A stretch of 64,000 nt of DNA from JACKBC01 sp041391125 (GCA_041391125.1 JAWKON010000005.1:1-64000), one strand, 5' to 3'. Positions 48,593 through 58,840 are shown, counted from the first letter of the stretch. Notes: generated by a model from the letters alone, not told the origin. Numbers and translations: made by a program.

Positions 48593-50062
48593 ATGCGAAT
48601 TATTCTTGCCAGCCCAGAGGCCAAAGTCTGGAGCGAACGTAAACACATTCCGCTGGGCCTGGGCTATTTGGCCGCCGTGCTGCGCGAAGGCGGCCACGAG
48701 TGCATGATCTACGACGCCGCCATTGAAGATGTGGGCGTGGACTATTATCTGGACCGCGCCGCAGAGTCGGGCAAACCTTTTCACTTGATTGGCGTGACGG
48801 CCACTACGCCGCTGATGCCCGAGGCGTGGGAGATGGCGCAACTGGGCAAGGCGCGAGGCCTGGTCACCGTATTGGGCGGGCCGCACTTGACCATTATGCC
48901 GCTGGAGTCGGTGCAGCCGCCGCACAGCGATTATGTGGACTATGTTTTTAAGGGCGAAGCGGAATATAGCTTTTTGGAGCTGGTCAACGCGCTAGAGGCA
49001 GGCCAAGAGCCGGGCGTGATCCCCGGCATCCACTTCCGCCGCGGCGATGAAATTGTGGCCAGCCCCGAAAGCCCCATGATTCCCGATCTGGATGCGCTGC
49101 CCTTTCCGGCCCACGATTTATTTAAAATTGAGCGCTATACCAATTTACAGCCGCTGACCGACGGGCTGGACCGTCATGCCCGCAGCTTCACCATTCTCAC
49201 CAGCCGCGGCTGCCCGTACAAATGCACCTTCTGCTCCAAACCGGTCACCGGCGACACCTGGCGAGCGCGCTCGGTGGAGAGCGTGGTGCAGGAGTGGAAG
49301 TGGCTGGTCAAAGGGCTGGGCGCCACCGAGATCGGCGTCACTGACGACATTTGGAACTTGAAGCTGCCGCGCGCCAAAGAACTGTGCCGCCGCCTGGTGG
49401 AAGAGGGGCTCAACACCGTACCCTGGACTACCGTTCACGGTATGAAGGTGAACCACACCGATCTGGAGCTGTTCCAGCTTATGAAGGCGGCGGGCTGCAA
49501 GCGCGTGGGTTTTGGCGTGGAAAATGGCGACGAGCAGATGTTGCGCAATGTGATTCGCAAAGGGCAGACGCTGGATCAGGTGCGCGAGGCCTTTAAGAAC
49601 GCCAAGGCGGCCGGCTTGCAGACCATGGGCTTCTTTATTTTTGGCATGCCCGGCGACAACGAAGAGACCATGGAAAAGACTATCCAATTGGCGCTGGAGT
49701 TGGACCCCAAGCTGGCCAATTTTATGCTGGCGGCGCCCTTCCCCGGCACGGTGATGTATGACCAGATTATGGAAGGCGGCCAGGTTTTTGCCGACAACTG
49801 GGGCGATTTTGCCATCCACGAGCAGAAGACGCGCTTTGTGATGAACGAGAATTACGATGCCGATATGGTCGTGCAAAAGTGGCGCGAAGCCTATCGCCGC
49901 TTTTACCTGTACCGGCCCGAACGCGTGCTGGAAAAGATGATGATGAAAGACCTGTGGCTGGACCTGCCGCGCACCATGAACAACGCCATGCGTTTTTTTG
50001 TGGGCGCCAAGGATCAGAATGGCGTTGCCAAGAAGAATGAGCAGGCAATAGTGCTGGCGTAA
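48593..50062 (+). CDS. B12-binding-type radical SAM protein, paralog of 46545
   Basis: A 489-residue protein. The N-terminal domain is MRIILASPEAKVWSERKHIP, LGLGYLAAVLREGGHECMIY and LVTVLGGPHLTIMPLESVQP. The core is TSRGCPYKCTFCSKPVTGDT (CxxxCxxC), VGFGVENGDEQMLRNVIRKG and FFIFGMPGDNEETME. Its end has WREAYRRFYLYRPERVLEKM, similar to the paralog. It probably works in the same pathway as the 46545 product, perhaps on successive steps. The start ATG follows AGGT...; the coding stretch is free of frameshifts. Confidence 0.85.
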   Translation: MRIILASPEAKVWSERKHIPLGLGYLAAVLREGGHECMIYDAAIEDVGVDYYLDRAAESGKPFHLIGVTATTPLMPEAWEMAQLGKARGLVTVLGGPHLTIMPLESVQPPHSDYVDYVFKGEAEYSFLELVNALEAGQEPGVIPGIHFRRGDEIVASPESPMIPDLDALPFPAHDLFKIERYTNLQPLTDGLDRHARSFTILTSRGCPYKCTFCSKPVTGDTWRARSVESVVQEWKWLVKGLGATEIGVTDDIWNLKLPRAKELCRRLVEEGLNTVPWTTVHGMKVNHTDLELFQLMKAAGCKRVGFGVENGDEQMLRNVIRKGQTLDQVREAFKNAKAAGLQTMGFFIFGMPGDNEETMEKTIQLALELDPKLANFMLAAPFPGTVMYDQIMEGGQVFADNWGDFAIHEQKTRFVMNENYDADMVVQKWREAYRRFYLYRPERVLEKMMMKDLWLDLPRTMNNAMRFFVGAKDQNGVAKKNEQAIVLA

Positions 50063-50103
50063 ATTCCAACGCCAGCTTTATCTTCAATTGTGGTAAAATA
50101 TAG

Positions 50104-50139
50104 CCCGCCGGTGTGAGTGTACACCGCGGGTTATTTTTT
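50104..50139 (+). terminator. Terminator after the radical SAM gene
   Basis: CCCGCCGGTGT and ACACCGCGGG pair with one bulged C and are followed by TTATTTTTT. The GGGAGG ribosome binding site of the next gene comes just after. Confidence 0.75.
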
Positions 50140-50150
50140 CGGGAGGCAAT

Positions 50151-50693
50151 ATGGCTGTTTTAACGATTGAATTAACCGAAGAGCTGTTCACAAAATTGAA
50201 AAAGACGGGACGTCCGGCGCAGGATGTGATTGTTGAGGCGTTGGAGCGAGCGCTGCCTGATAAGCCAGCAGAAAAACCATTGCCGCCTCAAAAACCAACG
50301 AAAGAAGAGGCCATTCAACGGCTAATTGCGGCCGGTTTATTCCAGCCAGATGAATGGGATACACCGGGAGCTAAGGCTTGGCGCGATCTGCCAGACGAGA
50401 AGAAAGAACGGTACATTCGCGAAATGCAGGCAATATATCTGCCCAATTCTGATGCATCTCTATCGATTATCCGCGACCGCAAGCGGCGTGAAACCGATGT
50501 TCCCCGCCAAGAAGCGATGCGACGGTTGCGAGCTACCGGAATGGCGCGCGAAGCATGCGAATGGGATACCTTAGCTGCGCGTGAGTGGAATAATTTGTCG
50601 GAAAAGGAACAACAGGATTTTATTGCCGAAGTGAAAGCCGTCTATTTTGCCGATTCACAAGCATCGCAGTTTTTGATTGAGGACGCTAGCTAA
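50151..50693 (+). CDS. Putative antitoxin with internally duplicated domain
   Basis: A 180-residue protein. The first 40 residues (MAVLTIELTEELFTKLKKTG) resemble an RHH-type DNA-binding start. The rest is two copies of a roughly 60-residue module: TKEEAIQRLIAAGLFQPDEW...REMQAIYLPNSDASLSIIRD and RQEAMRRLRATGMAREACEW...AEVKAVYFADSQASQFLIED. Its stop is four bases before the PIN-domain gene, where an antitoxin is expected. The duplication suggests it can hold two toxin molecules or evolved by tandem doubling. No named family covers the module as far as I can tell. Confidence 0.6.
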   Translation: MAVLTIELTEELFTKLKKTGRPAQDVIVEALERALPDKPAEKPLPPQKPTKEEAIQRLIAAGLFQPDEWDTPGAKAWRDLPDEKKERYIREMQAIYLPNSDASLSIIRDRKRRETDVPRQEAMRRLRATGMAREACEWDTLAAREWNNLSEKEQQDFIAEVKAVYFADSQASQFLIEDAS

Positions 50694-50696
50694 GGG

Positions 50697-51166
50697 ATGG
50701 CCGTCTACTTTTTTGACAGCAATGCCATTGTCAAATATTACCTAACTGAGCCAGGTTCAACATGGGTCCGACGCATTGTCGATGCTGAAGAAAACACCTG
50801 TTTGATCTCGGATATTTCCATCGCGGAAGTGGCGGCTGCAATGGCGCAAATTCAACGCCACAGTTCATTCGGTCGTGATTTTATGAAGCGGATGAATCAG
50901 CAGTTCCAAGCGGATATAAAGCGCCATGTTTGGTTGACCCATGCTGCTGATATAGCCACGGTCGAATATGCAGCCGAAATAGCCCAATCTTATATCATCA
51001 AAGGATGTGATGCCATCCAGGTTGCGTCGGCTGTAATCGCTGAAGAGTACACAAATTTGGAGATCATTTTTGTCAGCGGCGACAAGCAGGCGCTGCACGC
51101 GGCAAGGTTTGAGGCCCTCATCGTCGACAACCCGTTTGAACACCTTGACGAGGACGCACCGCCCCC

Positions 51167-51170
<4 letters not shown>
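50697..51170 (+). CDS. PIN-domain ribonuclease toxin (VapC-like)
   Basis: A 157-residue protein. AVYFFDSNAIVKYYLTEPGS contains the first catalytic Asp. SDISIAEVAAAMAQIQ holds the conserved Glu, and IIKGCDAIQVASAVIAEEY and IIFVSGDKQALHAARFEAL hold the last acidic residues. These four acidic positions coordinate Mg2+/Mn2+ in PIN nucleases, which cut tRNA or rRNA when freed from the antitoxin. It is coupled to the upstream duplicated-domain protein and overlaps the next gene by 4 bp (ATGA). Confidence 0.85.
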
Positions 51171-52243
<1,073 letters not shown>

Positions 52244-52316
52244 AAACTCAAGACCATTCAAATAGCGGAGACTGCGCTGCACGGCTTCAGAAAATCTCAA
52301 CCTTGCAGCCGGGTGG

Positions 52317-53717
52317 TCAGCCGTGCGTTGCAGTTGCAGCGGTCTTATTTGGCTCCATTTCGCCCAAACAGGCCAACACCGCTGCGCCCGTCTTAATGCC
52401 CTTGATAAAGCGCTCCACCTCCATGTTCTCGTTGGGTGCGTGGTTGGCTTCGTCGTGATTGGCATAGGGCGTCATGACGGCGGGCACGCCCAAGATTTTG
52501 GTCCACACATAATCGGGCAGGCTGCCCCCCATGGCGGGCATGAGCAGCGGCTCTTCATTTTGCGCCGCCACAAAGGCGCGGCGCAGCGGTTCGGTAAAGG
52601 GCATCTCCAACGGCGTTTTGGAGGGCTCCATACCGGCCTCGCGCGTCATAATCACCTCCGGCGCGTGACGTTTGACGTGCGCCTCCACCTTGTCCAAAAT
52701 CTCATCGACGCTCTGCGCCTCCACCAGCCGCATGTCGCATTTGACAAAAGCCTCGCACGGCAGCACCGTCTTGGAGCCGGGTCCGCCGTAGCCGCTGTGA
52801 AAGCCGTTGATCGTAAAGGTGGGCCAGACCGACAGCCGGTCAAAGAAGGGGCGATCCTGCGGCTCATCCAGGCGGCTCATTTCCACCTTGGCCATAATGC
52901 TGGCCACATCAATGGGCAGTGCATCCAGCGCCTGCCGCTCGGCTGGCGTGGGCGGCAGCACGTTGTCATAAAAGCCGTCGATGGTGATTTCGCCGGCGGC
53001 GTTTTTCATGGTGGCCAGCAGATGCACCAGCGTCCAGATGGGGTTGGGGGCCACGCCGCCCCAGTTACCCGAGTGAAAGTCGCGATTGGCGTGGCGCACG
53101 CGCAGCGTGAATGACACAATGCCGCGCGGGCCAAACTTGATGCAGGGCCGTCCGCTTTCGTGGATGGGGCCGTCGGCGGTGATGACGAGATCGACGCCCG
53201 CCAGCAGATCGCGGTGGGTGCGCACACATTCGGCAATGTGCGGGCTGCCCACTTCCTCCTCACCTTCCAGCAGCACCATGACGTTGCACGGCAATTTGTC
53301 AGCCACGGCCAGCCATGATTCGATGGCCAAAAGCTGGGCAAAGTGCTGCCCCTTATTATCGCCCACGCCGCGGCCCCAAATGCGGCCATCGCGAATCTCC
53401 GGCGCAAAGGGGGGCGAAATCCATTCTTCCAGCGGGTCGGGCGGCTGTACGTCATAGTGGCCATAGAGCAGCACGGTGGGCGCGCCGGGTCGATCCAGCC
53501 GCCGGCCATAAACAAAAGGCCAGCCGGTGGTGGGCAGCAGTTGCGCCTCCATGCCCAGCGCCTGCAAATGGCCCAGCAAAAAGTCGGCCGTCTCGCCAAT
53601 CCCAATGCCGTGCGCGCTGATGCTGGGGCGGGAGACATAGGTCAGCAGCCGGTCAATAAACGCTTGGCGGTGGGCATCAATGTGGGCCAGGACAGGGGTG
53701 AGGTTTTGTGGGGTCAT
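52317..53717 (-). CDS. M20-family dipeptidase/carboxypeptidase
   Basis: A 466-residue cytoplasmic enzyme. It has VLLYGHYDVQPPDPLEEWIS (first zinc His and Asp), IWGRGVGDNKGQHFAQLLAI (bridging Asp), VMVLLEGEEEVGSPHIAECV (catalytic Glu pair), VITADGPIHESGRPCIKFGP and, near the end, ANHDEANHAPNENMEVERFI (last His). The order matches M20 dipeptidases of the PepV/CNDP type, which hydrolyse dipeptides or N-acyl amino acids. It is complete and is convergent with the radical SAM gene. The spacer of 52244-52316 shows nothing. Confidence 0.9.
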   Translation of the reverse strand: MTPQNLTPVLAHIDAHRQAFIDRLLTYVSRPSISAHGIGIGETADFLLGHLQALGMEAQLLPTTGWPFVYGRRLDRPGAPTVLLYGHYDVQPPDPLEEWISPPFAPEIRDGRIWGRGVGDNKGQHFAQLLAIESWLAVADKLPCNVMVLLEGEEEVGSPHIAECVRTHRDLLAGVDLVITADGPIHESGRPCIKFGPRGIVSFTLRVRHANRDFHSGNWGGVAPNPIWTLVHLLATMKNAAGEITIDGFYDNVLPPTPAERQALDALPIDVASIMAKVEMSRLDEPQDRPFFDRLSVWPTFTINGFHSGYGGPGSKTVLPCEAFVKCDMRLVEAQSVDEILDKVEAHVKRHAPEVIMTREAGMEPSKTPLEMPFTEPLRRAFVAAQNEEPLLMPAMGGSLPDYVWTKILGVPAVMTPYANHDEANHAPNENMEVERFIKGIKTGAAVLACLGEMEPNKTAATATHG

Positions 53718-53749
53718 TGGGTGTTCTCCTGTGTGGTGGGGAATTTGAA

Positions 53750-53836
53750 AATTGCGAATGGTAAATGGTGAATGGCGAATTGTGAACGAGGCCGGCTAGA
53801 GGCGTCCTGCTCGTTCACAATTCACCATCCGCAATT
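53750..53836. repeat. Word-repeat hairpin, AATGGTAA class
   Basis: AATTGCGAATGGTAAATGGT... pairs with ...TTCACAATTCACCATCCGCA. It lies between the kinase and M20 genes. A single arm of the same word is at 27042-27071. Confidence 0.9.
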
Positions 53837-53884
53837 CCCAATTTTGGCTTGCTCACATTGGGAAGTAGGGGTGTCGCATGAAGC

Positions 53885-54760
53885 CTACTCCCTACTCCCT
53901 AATTCCTCAACAAGCTGCACAATCTGCTCATCATAGCCGGATGCGCCGGGCTGAAACCAGAGAGCGGCGCATTCTGTGAGCCAGCCAATGCGCAGAATCC
54001 GGTCAATCGCCCATAAGCCAGGTGCGCAATAGGGCTGCGGATCGTAGTCTAGCGAGGTTAGAAACCGGAATAAATCCAGTGCCGCCGGTCCCCGCAACGG
54101 GCGCTGCCAGTCGATTACATAATAATCAGCCTGCTGATCAGGCGCGCGTCGGCCCGTTTATGCACAATGATATTCTCGACCAGCAGGTCACCATGCACGT
54201 AGCCCACACCGGTGCGAACTGCATGGATGACCGCCGGTTGTTGCGGCTTGCACCAAAAGGTCAGCGGCGGCAAGCGGCGTTTGGGTAAACTGCGCCGATG
54301 CTACCAGATCGCGCAGCGTTCGCGCAACCGCGTGTACATAGTTTTGCCACCGTGATGCGCCGCCTATATCCATATAGGCTGGCGGCTCGCCCTTAATTTT
54401 CTGAATCTGGCCAATCAGCTGCTGACCCAAAGCGACAGCTTGTTCTTCGGTTAACAAGCTGCTATGCAGCCGTTGCCCCGGCGCCTTTTCCATGACCATA
54501 CAAACATGCTTTCCCTGCCGCCACACCGTCTGCGCCTGCACCAGCAGCGGCGAACGCGCCCGCGCATAGAATGTCGGTTCACGTGTGGGACCAAACTGTG
54601 CCTTATAGATCAGCGTACGGCCAGACGCCAACGTGAGCTGCTGCACACAGGAAAGCGGCCACTCGTGCAGCGTTGCGCGGGCGCTGATTGACTCACCGAG
54701 CAATGCCTTAAGTTCATCATCGCCGTGCAGCAGCAGGTCGAAGTGCGGGTGCTTTTGCAT
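53885..54760 (-). pseudogene. Aminoglycoside-phosphotransferase-fold kinase, frameshifted
   Basis: Starts at the ATG at 54760 (MQKHPHFDLLLHGDDELKAL), arranged TGATG with the upstream stop. RTLIYKAQFGPTREPTFYAR contains the ATP-binding Lys. Near 54240-54190 the frame slips, and GYVHGDLLVENIIVHKRADA (catalytic HGDxxxxN) appears in the second frame. A further slip near 54150 leads to YVIDWQRPLRGPAALDLFRF (metal-binding Asp) and the end at 53885. All kinase motifs exist, so the breaks may be errors. The final residues (ELGSRE) are encoded by a GGAGTAGG-type repeat. Substrate unknown. Confidence 0.7.
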
Positions 54761-55650
54761 CAAGCGCGCCAATGCTCCGGCAGCACCGGCTCGCCAATGC
54801 CGGACCAGCTCGCCAGCCAGCGCGCTTGATGCACGCCGTCTCGATAGGCCGAATGGGCAGTGACGTAGGTTTCCACCGCGCCGCCCAGCGCCTGCTGGAT
54901 GGGGGCGGTGGCGGCGGGATCATCGCCGGTCACCAGCAGGGTTTGGGCACGGACGCGGGACGCCAGATGAGTTGGTTCGTAATAGCTCAACGTGCGCCAG
55001 ACGCGTTCGGCCGCCTCGGGATGGGTGCGCACATATTCGTTGATCTCTTCGCTGGGGTAAGCGTTGGTTTGCGGCGTCGCAGCCTGGGCGGCGTAGAAAA
55101 AGCCCGGCGTATAATAGAGCGCGCTCACTTGGGGACGCAGCGCCGCCGTAAAGAGCGCCAGGTCGTTGCCCATGACGGCCATGCGGCTGGCGTCCACCTC
55201 GTCGCGCGTGAGCAGGAAATCGATCACCCGGCAGCAGTCGGCCATAATGCCGCGGTAAATATAGTTTTGCGCATCCTCAATGCCGGTGGTCAATAGGCCG
55301 GGATAAGCGGCGGCAAAGGGCTGGTCCGCCAGGCGCTGGCCGCGGTGACAGAGCGAGACCACTACATATTGCTGCCGCTCTTCATAAGGCGGCACGTGGA
55401 CCACGCTGCCGTAGCCAGGGGCGTGAAAGAGCACGGGGAATGGCCCGTCGCCGTGCGGCACACAATAATAAGCAAAAATACGATAGGCGCCCAGGCTGGT
55501 CAGGCGCAGGCCGTAAACCGCGCCAAAGTCGGTGCTGCGCAGAGGGATTTCGGGCAGCTCGGGGGCGGCGGGCAGTTGGGCCAATTCGTCCATAGTGGCG
55601 GACCAGAACTGGTCCAGATCGGCAGGGGCGGGTGTTATCTGAATTGACAT
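54760..55650 (-). CDS. Acetyl-xylan-esterase-like alpha/beta hydrolase lacking the nucleophile
   Basis: A 296-residue protein of the AXE1/cephalosporin deacetylase family, paralogous to the upstream gene. It keeps the scaffold (LAQLPAAPELPEIPLRSTDF, GPFPVLFHAPGYGSVVHVPP, ADCCRVIDFLLTRDEVDASR). However, the nucleophile elbow, GSSQGG in the paralog, reads MGNDLALFTA, so the catalytic serine is replaced and the elbow glycines are gone. The C-terminal SAYRDGVHQARWL may keep the histidine position. It is therefore likely a non-catalytic paralog. Its ATG is two bases after the stop of the active paralog, and its own stop overlaps the kinase start. Confidence 0.75.
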   Translation of the reverse strand: MSIQITPAPADLDQFWSATMDELAQLPAAPELPEIPLRSTDFGAVYGLRLTSLGAYRIFAYYCVPHGDGPFPVLFHAPGYGSVVHVPPYEERQQYVVVSLCHRGQRLADQPFAAAYPGLLTTGIEDAQNYIYRGIMADCCRVIDFLLTRDEVDASRMAVMGNDLALFTAALRPQVSALYYTPGFFYAAQAATPQTNAYPSEEINEYVRTHPEAAERVWRTLSYYEPTHLASRVRAQTLLVTGDDPAATAPIQQALGGAVETYVTAHSAYRDGVHQARWLASWSGIGEPVLPEHWRA

Positions 55651-55652
55651 GG

Positions 55653-56588
55653 TTAGTTCCCCTCCTTCATCAGGTGCTGGCGGAAAAAGGCTTCGATGGC
55701 AGCGGTGTGGCCAAAGCCGTTGGCGTCGTGGCCGTGACCATCGTATGGATAGAGTTTCTTATCATTGGAGCCGATAGCATCAAAGACCGCATAGCCCGTT
55801 TCGGGCGGACAGACGTTGTCGTTGAGACCAATATTCACAATGATGGGACACTGAATGCGCGGCGCCATGTTGATGCAGTCGTAATAGGACCAGCATTCGG
55901 CAATGGCGTCGTAACTCTCTGGATAAAGGCGCAGATAGTCGTTGATCTCGCGGTAGGGATAGGTGTTCGTCAACTCAATGGCATCGATGACGCCGGCCAG
56001 ATAGGGGGCGCCCGCCGAAGCCGCCGCCACCTCCTGGCGCAGCGCGGCCACCAGCAGCGTCAGCGCGCCGCCCTGGCTGGAGCCGCGGATGCCAATGCGG
56101 CTGCTGTCCACTTCGGGCCGCGCCAGCAGAAAGTCGATGACGCGGCAGGCGTCCACATAGAAGCCCTTGTACGCATAGGAATTGCGGTCCACAATGTTGT
56201 GGGCCAGCAGACCGGGATAGCCGGGATTGACCTGGCCGTTGCTGCGCAATTTGCCGCGCGGGGCCGCGCCAAAGGCGGCATAACCCAGCGCCGCGTGCGA
56301 TTTGGGGAGGGTAGGCTCACTTATATATCCCGGATAAAAGACCATGGCCGGCAGCGGGGCGGATCGTTCACGCGGCAGGCAGTACCAGCCGGCGATGCGC
56401 ACATTGTCCAGGCTGTCGTAATGCACTTCGAACACTTCGACTTCATCATTCGATCGCATGGGTACTGGCGTCATGGCAGCGTTGAGCGGGATTTTGGCGG
56501 CCTGCGCCATAATGTCGGCCCAGAAGGCGTCGAAATCGGGTGGTTTGGTTACTTTGGTGCCGTGGGCGGCGGGGTTGCGGTTGGTCAT
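55653..56588 (-). CDS. Acetyl xylan esterase/cephalosporin deacetylase-family hydrolase
   Basis: About 311 residues from the ATG at 56588, preceded by AAGGAG. DFDAFWADIMAQAAKIPLNA is the usual start. GPAMVFYPGY-type strand, then IGIRGSSQGGALTLLVAALR (nucleophile Ser), NIGLNDNVCPPETGYAVFDA (Asp) and YDGHGHDANGFGHTAAIEAF (His) form the complete triad. These esterases remove acetyl groups from xylan, sugars or antibiotics. No signal peptide is seen, so it acts on imported substrates. First of a three-gene minus-strand unit with its degenerate paralog and the kinase. Confidence 0.87.
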   Translation of the reverse strand: MTNRNPAAHGTKVTKPPDFDAFWADIMAQAAKIPLNAAMTPVPMRSNDEVEVFEVHYDSLDNVRIAGWYCLPRERSAPLPAMVFYPGYISEPTLPKSHAALGYAAFGAAPRGKLRSNGQVNPGYPGLLAHNIVDRNSYAYKGFYVDACRVIDFLLARPEVDSSRIGIRGSSQGGALTLLVAALRQEVAAASAGAPYLAGVIDAIELTNTYPYREINDYLRLYPESYDAIAECWSYYDCINMAPRIQCPIIVNIGLNDNVCPPETGYAVFDAIGSNDKKLYPYDGHGHDANGFGHTAAIEAFFRQHLMKEGN

Positions 56589-56728
56589 GAATGTTTGCTC
56601 CTTTGGTAGATAACGGTGAGGGGTATATGAGAAGTTTATATTACACCGATACGGCGGAGAAGGAAAAGTCGGCAAGGATTGTTTAAGATGGTCGCATATC
56701 CAGTTGATGCCTGCCGCGCTTGTGTATA

Positions 56729-56818
56729 AAAATGGGACGTTTGCCCAGCAGATTTTGGCAAAATGGGACGTTTCCGGGCGGATTCTGCGACGGTATCGGG
56801 ATGGCGCCCCTTTATACT
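56729..56818 (+). promoter_or_regulatory. Two 31-bp direct repeats upstream of a -10 box
   Basis: AAAATGGGACGTTT starts both repeats (56729 and 56760), and each continues with a related C/G-rich then GATT-T-TG part. A -10-like TATACT (56813-56818) follows, without a good -35. This is the layout of an activator-dependent promoter for the small-protein unit at 56859. The rest of 56589-56858 shows no gene. Confidence 0.6.
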
Positions 56819-56858
56819 GTAATCAACGACAACAATTACACGAACAAAAGGAGCTAAC

Positions 56859-56996
56859 ATGGTTACGCAGATTTTGACCAAATTAATGTCCTGGATAAGC
56901 CAAAGCTGGAACCCACAGGTGGCAGAGAAAGGGAATGTAACATATTACTTTTCCACTGACTACTTTCTCGATTACAACGAATATTTCGGTTTCTAA
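56859..56996 (+). CDS. Small aromatic-rich peptide of 45 residues
   Basis: Starts MVTQILTKLMSWISQSWNPQ after AAAAGGAG at ideal spacing. It ends in a very aromatic tail (TYYFSTDYFLDYNEYFGF) with nine Tyr/Phe in 18 residues. The strong ribosome binding site and the promoter-like region upstream support expression. It is followed after about 100 bp by a second small gene. No family is recognised. A precursor or signalling peptide is possible, but no modification enzyme is directly adjacent. Confidence 0.55.
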   Translation: MVTQILTKLMSWISQSWNPQVAEKGNVTYYFSTDYFLDYNEYFGF

Positions 56997-57092
56997 AGAC
57001 TGTAGCCCATATGACGCTGTCATCCCACGGGAAACGATCTAACAAACAGAGATAAAACCTGTACAAATCATCATATAAAAGGAAAACAGACT

Positions 57093-57449
57093 ATGAACGC
57101 CACCTTTTCAATCTCCAGCTACCTGTTCCGTTTCTTCACCAGCGTCACCCCCACTGCCTCTGTAGATCAGGCCGCTCAACGTGCTTATGCTCGAGTTATG
57201 GATAATTATGGCCGCCCAAACTCGACCCTTTTCACCTGGCGATTTCTGCAGGAAGAAGGTGCAGACATTGTCAACGACTATATCTCTGGGAAAGTGACTC
57301 GACACCGCGCGGCCGAAACGCTAGCGCAGGCGTGGAATACCGACTTGGGCAACATATCTGCCCAGCAGCGCCGCTTTCGCATGGCCAGCACAGCTATGAA
57401 CGCTGATTTCTTCTTTACAGAGTTGGCAAAAGAATTGAACGCTCATTAA
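57093..57449 (+). CDS. Small hypothetical protein
   Basis: A 118-residue protein, MNATFSISSYLFRFFTSVTP..., preceded by AAAAGGAAAA. It is mostly helical, with a conserved-looking middle (LFTWRFLQEEGADIVNDYIS) and basic Arg-rich C-terminal half (AQQRRFRMASTAMNADFFFT). No signal peptide, no family recognised. A strong terminator follows, so it closes a two-gene unit with the 45-residue peptide. Confidence 0.6.
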   Translation: MNATFSISSYLFRFFTSVTPTASVDQAAQRAYARVMDNYGRPNSTLFTWRFLQEEGADIVNDYISGKVTRHRAAETLAQAWNTDLGNISAQQRRFRMASTAMNADFFFTELAKELNAH

Positions 57450-57461
57450 TCTGCGCAATTC

Positions 57462-57499
57462 AGCCGCCCCCTCGCGAAAGCTTAGGGGGCGGCTTTTTG
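57462..57499 (+). terminator. Strong Rho-independent terminator
   Basis: AGCCGCCCCCT, an 11-nt loop, AGGGGGCGGCT, then TTTTTG. Confidence 0.9.
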
Positions 57500-57520
57500 T
57501 ACATAGAAGTAATGGATGTG

Positions 57521-58840
57521 CTACTCCTCGTAATCGGCCAAATCCACCTCCACATTGCGCACCGCCGCCACCAGATATCCGCTCAAGCTCATCAGCCCGC
57601 CCAGAATCGCGGTGCAGACAAACATCATGCCAATGCCGGCGCCGGGCCCCGTCCCCACCAGCCAGCCAAAGACAGAAGCCAGCGCGCCATTATTACGCAT
57701 GGCGGGCTCAAAAACTCTGTCCGCCAGCGGACCAGCCAGCAGATAGCCCAGCGGAAACGACGCGTTCTGAATGGCGTTGCGCGCCGCAAAGATGCGCCCT
57801 TGCAGCGCCGGCGCCACCTTCTCTTGCCAAATGGTCTGGTTGGCGGTGCTGATAAAGGGAATAAAAATCGCAGAGACACAGGCCGCGGTCAGCCAACTAG
57901 GCAGCGTTTGGCCAATGGCAAAGAGGAAATCTCCCAGCAGAAACGAAAGCGCACAACCCAGCAGAATCGCGTGAATCTTGCGTTTGGGCAGCCCCACCAC
58001 GCTCACGATGATGCCGCCCACAATGCCCGCACCGCCCAGCGCCGCCTGCACCATGCCCAACGCCACCTCATCCCCATTAGAGCGCGCCAGAATCAGCGCC
58101 GGCAACACAGAAAAATAGGTCAGCGTGGCGAACAAGTGAATGCCAAAAAATAGAAAGGCCAGCCCCATGAGCCCCGGCCGTTGGCGCAAATAGGCGATCC
58201 CCAAAGTGAACTGACGCCAAAACGTTTGCCCGATTTCCGCCATTTCCAACGGCTTGGGCGCTGGAATCCGCACAAACAGCAGCACGGAGACGCCAAAGAT
58301 AAAGGTGGCCACATCGACCAGCAGAATCGTCCCCAGACTGGTCACTGCTAGCAGCGCGCCCCCAGCCAGCGGCGCAAAAACTTGCGATGTATCGCGCGCC
58401 AGCACGCGCATCCCGTTAGCGCGGGCGTACTGTTGCTTGGGCAAGAGCGTACTCGTGGCCGCGGCAAAGGCCGGAAGTTGGAACGCCTCAAAGACGCTGG
58501 CGCTCACTTCCAGCCCGTAAAGATGCCACACTTGCAGGTCGCCGCTAAAATAGAGCCGCGCCAGCACAATGGTGGCTAACCCGGCGCCCAGATCGGCGAT
58601 CATCATTATCCAGCGCCGGTTGTATCGATCCACCCACACGCCGGCCAGGGGGCCAATCAACACAAAAGGCAGCCAAGCAAAAAAGCCCAGCATGGCCAGC
58701 GTAGTGGCCTGGCCGGTCTGCTGATACGCCCAGATCAGCAGCGCAAAGCGCGACATACCCGTCCCCAGCAGCGAAATCAGTTGGCCAAACCAGATGATGG
58801 TGAATGTCGTCATCCCGGTCGATGTTTTCATCCGGATCAT
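57521..58840 (-). CDS. Major facilitator superfamily transporter
   Basis: About 439 residues from the ATG at 58840, preceded by AGGAG. Twelve membrane helices are predicted. GVWVDRYNRRWIMMIADLGA is the MFS motif A loop between helices 2 and 3, and the early FGQLISLLGTGMSRFALLIW is typical of the macrolide-efflux/MefA-like group (MFS_3/enterobactin-exporter type). RIFAARNAIQNASFPLGYLL is a further marker of this group. Likely a drug or metabolite exporter. It is convergent with the small-protein unit. An upstream frame to 58966 has no start signals. Confidence 0.85.
   Translation of the reverse strand: MIRMKTSTGMTTFTIIWFGQLISLLGTGMSRFALLIWAYQQTGQATTLAMLGFFAWLPFVLIGPLAGVWVDRYNRRWIMMIADLGAGLATIVLARLYFSGDLQVWHLYGLEVSASVFEAFQLPAFAAATSTLLPKQQYARANGMRVLARDTSQVFAPLAGGALLAVTSLGTILLVDVATFIFGVSVLLFVRIPAPKPLEMAEIGQTFWRQFTLGIAYLRQRPGLMGLAFLFFGIHLFATLTYFSVLPALILARSNGDEVALGMVQAALGGAGIVGGIIVSVVGLPKRKIHAILLGCALSFLLGDFLFAIGQTLPSWLTAACVSAIFIPFISTANQTIWQEKVAPALQGRIFAARNAIQNASFPLGYLLAGPLADRVFEPAMRNNGALASVFGWLVGTGPGAGIGMMFVCTAILGGLMSLSGYLVAAVRNVEVDLADYEE

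Noticed and set aside
56729..56790. Tandem repeats as a replication or plasmid iteron array
   Set aside because: Only two copies occur and there is no replication gene or AT-rich unwinding region nearby; a promoter role fits better.
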